The notes below the pieces were generated by a model. It was given only the letters and a program-made list of their open reading frames with translations, did no database searches and had not been told where the DNA came from. Both the position numbers and the translations under genes were made by a program. From a virus, in IMG/VR virus record IMGVR_UViG_3300042731_007248, positions 1 to 52,414 of that record: a DNA stretch of 52,414 bases. One strand, 5' to 3'. This document shows positions 48,515 through 52,414 of the stretch, piece by piece; position 1 is the first letter of the stretch, and every line of letters starts with the position of its first letter.

Positions 48515-48796
48515 CTATGTCTTTTTCAGCCAAATATACAACACCGACCCCGAACTGATACTATCAACCGTAATTCCATCGGCATCAAACGGAATATCAA
48601 AAACAGCCGAGCCGACAGTACCACCGGCAAAAGCACTCAAATGCTCCCAAATCAGATTACCGTTGCGCTCATTAACCACAACACTATCCCCAACCGCACC
48701 GGGAACAAACTGAATCCTATTAATAATCCGGCGCTCGGCAATCAATTCAGCCGCTGTGTCAATCTTCCAAACCTTCGGCCCCAGTACATTTGCCAT
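48515..48796 (-). CDS. small beta-like virion protein, tandem paralogue 1 (93 aa)
   Basis: Starts MANVLGPKVW; its VPGAVGDSVVV and SSGSVLYIW landmarks align with the next gene, so the two are tandem duplicates. Such small paired beta proteins occur near terminase and portal genes in podoviruses with unknown role. Confidence 0.55.
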   Translation of the reverse strand: MANVLGPKVWKIDTAAELIAERRIINRIQFVPGAVGDSVVVNERNGNLIWEHLSAFAGGTVGSAVFDIPFDADGITVDSISSGSVLYIWLKKT

Positions 48797-48933
48797 TACC
48801 GTTTCCCCGTAATGCCGTTATTTTTGGTTGAATTCCCGCTGGTCTTGCCCACCGCCGGACCATTCTTTTTCTTGTTCATGTAACCGCTTTTACCGCTATT
48901 CCACTGATTTCGCTCACCCTTTACAGGTTTCAT
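48796..48933 (-). CDS. basic microprotein (45 aa)
   Basis: AGGAGAAAAATT precedes the ATG. Rich in Lys, Asn and Gly (NKKKNGPAVGKTSGNSTKNNG), probably disordered and nucleic-acid-binding. It directly follows the terminase nuclease gene. Confidence 0.55.
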   Translation of the reverse strand: MKPVKGERNQWNSGKSGYMNKKKNGPAVGKTSGNSTKNNGITGKR

Positions 48934-48943
48934 AATTTTTCTC

Positions 48944-49594
48944 CTAATTTAGTTGAATTCTGTTTTTGACCCTATATTCCTCTAACCGTCTCTCCATCTC
49001 ATTGTGAGGACAACCCGTCTCCCTTAAATACCTTGCCAACTTCTCCAAACCCACATCCCTACCTTTTCTCTTCGGCATCTTGGGAGCCAACTCAAACATA
49101 CTCACCAAACTATCAATCAGATCCACCGTCGCCGCAGTCGGGAAACCCCTAATCTCCTGAGCCAAATCATCCCACTTATTCTGGAGAAACAAACGACCCT
49201 CTTTCATAACCGGATCTAATCCAGTCCTGATCCTGAACGGCTTCTTAACCTTCGTAGGCTGATGTACCGGAAAAAAATTGACCTTACCGAGCAACCGCTT
49301 CCCCTCATCAATCACCAACTGGCCGAACAAAATCTGCATCCCATTCGCCTCAAGTCCGAAAACCTTCGGCCTGAAACGTTCATGAGCGGCCAGAATCTTA
49401 TCCTTAAAATCAACCGTACTGATCCTGCCCGCCCACGCTTGCAAAATAAACCACCTGTCCAACCAATCCCTTGCCCCGACCAGTACCGTTTGCCTACACG
49501 TCCTTCTGCCGATCTTGGCATCAGCCCCCGCAGCCAAGTCAGCAAACGCATAAACCTCACACTGATCCAATGGTATGGCAATCTGTTCAGGCAC
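48944..49594 (-). CDS. large terminase, nuclease part (split gene)
   Basis: A 216-residue RNase H-like nuclease domain of a phage large terminase. Catalytic acids read as D19 (AFADLAAG), E82 (GLEANG) and D158 or D161 (VDLIDSL). GTG 49594 follows AAGAGGATTGGTTAG. The matching ATPase is a separate gene at 50290, three small genes upstream. Terminase nuclease and ATPase are normally one chain, so these two must work together in trans or the gene has been split at its domain linker. Confidence 0.8.
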   Translation of the reverse strand: MPEQIAIPLDQCEVYAFADLAAGADAKIGRRTCRQTVLVGARDWLDRWFILQAWAGRISTVDFKDKILAAHERFRPKVFGLEANGMQILFGQLVIDEGKRLLGKVNFFPVHQPTKVKKPFRIRTGLDPVMKEGRLFLQNKWDDLAQEIRGFPTAATVDLIDSLVSMFELAPKMPKRKGRDVGLEKLARYLRETGCPHNEMERRLEEYRVKNRIQLN

Positions 49595-49798
49595 CTAACC
49601 AATCCTCTTTATCAATATAGCGGCATACTCTTTCATAACTCTAAGCTGATCCTTCAAAAGTCGAAGATCCTGCTGAAGAACCTCATTCTTACCTTCGACC
49701 TCAAAATACATAATCGCCCGATCAAGCCGCAGCATCTTCTTTTGCAAATCAGCCCATTCGTCAATTAGTCTTTCCCTGAAATCTTCTGTAATTTTCAT
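49595..49798 (-). CDS. small helical protein inside the terminase split (67 aa)
   Basis: ATG 49798 directly follows a TAGGGGGC junction. Coiled-coil-like (RERLIDEWADLQKKMLRLDRA), with a second helix at the end. A common type of small phage protein of unknown role. It ends one codon before the nuclease start. Confidence 0.6.
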   Translation of the reverse strand: MKITEDFRERLIDEWADLQKKMLRLDRAIMYFEVEGKNEVLQQDLRLLKDQLRVMKEYAAILIKRIG

Positions 49799-49803
49799 GC
49801 CCC

Positions 49804-50040
49804 CTACCAATCAACTAACGGTGTAAAATTGCTACGACGGCAATAATCCAAATGATCAGCCCGAGTCCAAGGCTTTTTATGGTACTCCCAACGCATCTTT
49901 TTACGATTCAAGTCATAGTGATAACAAAAATAATAAAAAGCCGTATTTGTTCGCCAATGCAGCACCGGACCCCGCCACCACTGCAACCCAACCTTATACC
50001 GCTTAATGTAAGTGCCTTCTTTCCTATGATAAAAAAACAT
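49804..50040 (-). CDS. small aromatic basic protein inside the terminase split (78 aa)
   Basis: Starts after TAGGGGCT. Extremely rich in Tyr, Trp, His and Arg (KVGLQWWRGPVLHWR), unlike its neighbours. Its TAG stop forms the next TAGGGGGC junction. No family recognised. Confidence 0.55.
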   Translation of the reverse strand: MFFYHRKEGTYIKRYKVGLQWWRGPVLHWRTNTAFYYFCYHYDLNRKKMRWEYHKKPWTRADHLDYCRRSNFTPLVDW

Positions 50041-50045
50041 AGCCC

Positions 50046-50279
50046 CTACCTGCCCGGATCGTCTGTACCGTCAATTTTGTCCAACATAGCCATGATATAC
50101 GGCCGGATATAATCAATCAGCCCCGGCAAAAGAGCGCCCAAACCCTTACTTACCTTGGGAGCCAGCAGAATCATCAAGGCAAATGCCGCCTCTACCAACA
50201 TCACAGCGCCTTCTTCAGCGATATCCAACCCATACAACTTAGCCGTAGTGACGATCTCTTCCTTTACACCTTTGTCCAT
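50046..50279 (-). CDS. membrane-associated protein inside the terminase split (77 aa)
   Basis: ATG follows TAGGGGGTTTAAA, whose TAG is the stop of the terminase ATPase. A hydrophobic helix (VMLVEAAFALMILLA, about 27-41) and a second amphipathic segment could span or sit on the membrane; holin-like in size, but evidence is thin. Confidence 0.55.
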   Translation of the reverse strand: MDKGVKEEIVTTAKLYGLDIAEEGAVMLVEAAFALMILLAPKVSKGLGALLPGLIDYIRPYIMAMLDKIDGTDDPGR

Positions 50280-50289
50280 TTTAAACCCC

Positions 50290-51621
50290 CTAATGTCTTT
50301 TCAATCTAAGATATTCGTGCCTATTCAACAAAGCATTCAAATTATTAGGCGTCAAATACCTCATAATGCGTCCCCTGTGGTCAACCTTCCCTGAACTCTC
50401 AAGCATCGTATGGTGCTCATCGAATTTCTTATCCAAAAAATCATCCGCTTCAGTGCTTTCAAACAATATATTGTCATTAATGAACTTGAAATCCCTCGCA
50501 TCATCCAAATTGAAATCCGTTAATGTCGGGTCATCCGCACTATTCAAATACAGCAAATAAAACATGTGCTTATGATAATCCATCAACTCTTTGATGCTCT
50601 GCTCAGTATGTTTTTCAGGCCACAGAATCTCACCATTATTGATAATTCTGTGAAACTTTGGATCAATCAATTCAACCGTGTAATCATTATCTATTATCTC
50701 ACTGTACAAATCATATACCGCCCACCTCGTACCGATAATCCACTCCAGACTCTGCAACCCGCTCTCAGTCTCATAACTATCCATCAAGGCCCTACTCGCT
50801 TTGTGCGCCTCAATCGCCTTATCCATCACCGTGCTACTCCGGCTCGCCTCTAAACTGATCAAATCGTCCTTAATCTGACAATTCGGCCGACTGCCCGTCA
50901 CAGCACCGTCAGCCCCTTTTGCCCAAATCGTAGGATCGGGCCACTCATTCGCCCTCGGAAAGATCAACGCCCTTTGATTCCACACTTTCGCCTGTTTCTT
51001 CGGATTATCCCAACACCTGTGCGGCCACAACGCCCTGAAAAGCTGATTCTCCTCCGAAATGCTCTGAAGCACTCTCAAATTCTTTTCGGCCATATCCTGA
51101 GTTTCACCCATCAACAGAATCCGACACTCAGACCCTTCCAGACCAGGAAAATAGCAATTTCCATCAGCGGGCTGAATAATGATGTGCAGCGGCAACCCGC
51201 CACTTACTATGGCCGTCTTAGCATGCTCCCTGGGCATGAGCGTCAATTTCCTGAACGGCGGTATCTTCTGCTGAAACTCACATACCGGCTTATGCAGCTT
51301 ATTCGTCAAAAAGTGCCGATTCAGTATGGCTTTTAAAAAGAAATACAGGTTCTTCTCAGCCGTCTCCCTCAATCGCTCAATAAACTGCCCCTCTTGCGCA
51401 TCTGTCCCGGCCTGTCTCGGTGCCCCGTTCCGGTCAATTACAACTTCCCTTGTAAGATACTCAATCGGCTCAACCCTGCCCTTAGCCACCACCGATTTCC
51501 TACGCTGGGCAATCTCAACCTGACTTTTTTGGAAGGCGCTTACTCGCTGGGCAAGACTTTCAGCGCCTTTCGACGACTCCTTTTCAGAAGCCGCTATATG
51601 GGTGTCATCGGCCGGAGGCAT
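50290..51621 (-). CDS. large terminase, ATPase part (split gene)
   Basis: A 443-residue packaging ATPase. Walker A is PREHAKT (130-136), Walker B is CQIKDDLIS (248-256), and the coupling segment is IIGTRW (295-300). It ends about where the linker to the nuclease should begin, at a TAG that opens a TAGGGGG junction. The nuclease is the separate gene at 48944. ATG 51621 follows GGGAGTTAGCGGT; the longer frame would overlap the small subunit. It powers DNA packaging through the portal. Confidence 0.85.
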   Translation of the reverse strand: MPPADDTHIAASEKESSKGAESLAQRVSAFQKSQVEIAQRRKSVVAKGRVEPIEYLTREVVIDRNGAPRQAGTDAQEGQFIERLRETAEKNLYFFLKAILNRHFLTNKLHKPVCEFQQKIPPFRKLTLMPREHAKTAIVSGGLPLHIIIQPADGNCYFPGLEGSECRILLMGETQDMAEKNLRVLQSISEENQLFRALWPHRCWDNPKKQAKVWNQRALIFPRANEWPDPTIWAKGADGAVTGSRPNCQIKDDLISLEASRSSTVMDKAIEAHKASRALMDSYETESGLQSLEWIIGTRWAVYDLYSEIIDNDYTVELIDPKFHRIINNGEILWPEKHTEQSIKELMDYHKHMFYLLYLNSADDPTLTDFNLDDARDFKFINDNILFESTEADDFLDKKFDEHHTMLESSGKVDHRGRIMRYLTPNNLNALLNRHEYLRLKRH

Positions 51622-51625
51622 ACCG

Positions 51626-52132
51626 CTAACTCCCACACTCTTCCAGCAGATCAAACTCCATCCCAATCTCACGAGCCGTGTCTTTGATCGTCTGAACTTG
51701 CTGGTAAGGAATATTTATAACAATATTAGGCATCTGAATGTCCTTCTCCGTTTGTCTCTTCGCATTCGGCGCGTAATCCATAATCATCTGCGTGGCCTTC
51801 AGCCGATTCCCCGCCGTCTCCCCTGAATCATCCCTGATCGCAATCAAAGTATGCAGATTATTGAGAATCTCACCGTTGAACCGCTCCCCGATATCAGCAA
51901 CACCCATTTCGGCAACCGCCTGCGCAGCCTGCTGCTCGATCCGCTGCCGGTGCTCAATCAGTTGCACGAAATCTTCCCGTTCATACAGATCCGCAATCCA
52001 CTCAATCGGCCTCTTATACCTGATTGCAATCTCATCCAAGGTGGCTCCCGGATTCAGCCCAATCCATTCTGCCGCCCTGATTTCCACCTCTGACAGTGGC
52101 TTCTTAAATACATTTTCTGAAAATATGCCCAT
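51626..52132 (-). CDS. small terminase-like protein (168 aa)
   Basis: First gene of the leftward arm and directly before the large-terminase ATPase. An N-terminal helix-turn-helix-like part (GLNPGATLDEIAIRYKRPIEWI) is followed by a long helical oligomerisation region, as in small terminases that bind the packaging site. ATG 52132 follows TAGGAGTGCGC. Confidence 0.65.
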   Translation of the reverse strand: MGIFSENVFKKPLSEVEIRAAEWIGLNPGATLDEIAIRYKRPIEWIADLYEREDFVQLIEHRQRIEQQAAQAVAEMGVADIGERFNGEILNNLHTLIAIRDDSGETAGNRLKATQMIMDYAPNAKRQTEKDIQMPNIVINIPYQQVQTIKDTAREIGMEFDLLEECGS

Positions 52133-52151
52133 GCGCACTCCTATTTTACTA

Positions 52152-52201
52152 TATGTGTCTCACATTGTCTACACTATATCTCATATCGTGAGATTATGTA
52201 A
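52152..52201 (-). promoter_or_regulatory. promoter of the leftward arm with two palindromes
   Basis: On the minus strand TTTACA (52201-52196) and TATAGT (52177-52172) are 18 bases apart. Between them, ATCTCA (52177-52182 on the plus strand) and TGAGAT (52188-52193) form an inverted repeat with a five-base centre. Downstream lies ATGTG-TCT-CACAT (52152-52164). A repressor or activator bound there would control the packaging and head genes. Confidence 0.55.
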
Positions 52202-52414
52202 AGTGGAAAGTTTGCAGCAGATGGACCGATGGCATACAAAGCGGGTTTATTCCGATTGGCCGAAAGTGTCCCGACTTGGGAAGGCCGACCTTCGTCGGGA
52301 AGTCCGGTGGTCAATCCGGGTGGGCAAGGGGAGCCGGTCAAGGTGTTCAGGCCATCCGGGTGGTGAATGACGTTCTTCTCTCTGATGGACATTCATTTCG
52401 GTGATTGAAAATTT
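52202..52414. other. non-coding right end
   Basis: No convincing gene. It contains the direct repeat ATCCGGGTGG (52314-52323 and 52354-52363) and short GC-rich inverted repeats around CCGAC. It does not match the left end, so no direct terminal repeat is seen. It may be part of the packaging or control region if the genome is circular. Confidence 0.45.

Noticed and set aside
51792-52370. 192-residue plus-strand frame at the right end
   Set aside because: Runs antisense through the small terminase gene and over the promoter; no ribosome site and Ser/Ile/Arg-rich shadow composition.
52174-52392. 72-residue minus-strand frame upstream of the small terminase
   Set aside because: It ends inside the promoter and palindromes, lacks a clear ribosome site and has Pro/Gly/Ser-rich composition unlike other genes here.
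1-52414. Direct terminal repeats
   Set aside because: The first and last 200 bases share no long match by eye; a circularly permuted genome or an incomplete end remains possible.
1-52414. CRISPR arrays, tRNA genes, IS elements, integrase
   Set aside because: I saw no regularly spaced repeats with unique spacers, no tRNA cloverleaf with GTTCGA arm, no transposase or recombinase motif.

Overview
The window looks like a complete or nearly complete genome of a virulent tailed phage (Caudoviricetes) with podovirus-like virion genes: terminase, portal, scaffold, capsid, adaptor-like proteins, a long tail-nozzle-like protein and large ejection-type proteins. I see no tape measure, tail-tube or sheath gene, integrase, repressor or tRNA. 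Two lipoprotein signals and four Sec signal peptides fit a Gram-negative host, but this is weak evidence. No direct terminal repeat is visible.

Layout. Bases 1-1246 are non-coding and repeat-rich (tandem and inverted GACACCAGTT, CTGGTAAT and CCGGAA repeats, a very AT-rich stretch) and may hold the replication origin. A sigma70-like promoter at 1247-1275 starts a rightward arm of about 60 mostly tiny genes ending near 21910. A leftward arm (22021-52132) holds packaging, head, tail and fibre genes and reads from a promoter with two palindromes at 52152-52201. The arms converge on a strong hairpin at 21915-21941. If the genome is circular or circularly permuted, the two promoters diverge from one control region.

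Replication and recombination genes: a very short sliding-clamp-like protein, a Cas4/AddB-like Fe-S nuclease, a Sak4-like ATPase, an SSB-like protein with a zinc finger, a family A DNA polymerase and a DUF3987-like helicase. Interleaved with them are 13 zinc-ribbon-type small proteins, several membrane micropeptides, two lipoproteins and a PAPS-reductase-family protein.

Main discovery. Two essential enzymes are each cleanly split into separate genes. The polymerase is cut between the conserved QNI segment and motif A: 8749-10608 carries the UDG-like, exonuclease and thumb parts, and 19248-20099 carries palm and fingers. Some 30 small genes lie between. The large terminase is cut at its ATPase/nuclease domain boundary (50290-51621 and 48944-49594) with three small genes between. 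Three of the four cut edges are formed by stereotyped stop/ribosome-site junctions (TAGGGGGC or AGGTGACTTAAATG) that also separate many of the small genes, which suggests cassette insertion at in-frame domain boundaries followed by function in trans.

A second unusual block lies between terminase and portal: four consecutive adhesin or fibre-like genes (beta-helix, LamG-like, beta-helix, fibre-like), each with an N-terminal Sec signal peptide. The tail-nozzle-like protein also ends in five regular repeats of about 117 residues. All functions here are inferred from motifs read by eye; no database search was possible.
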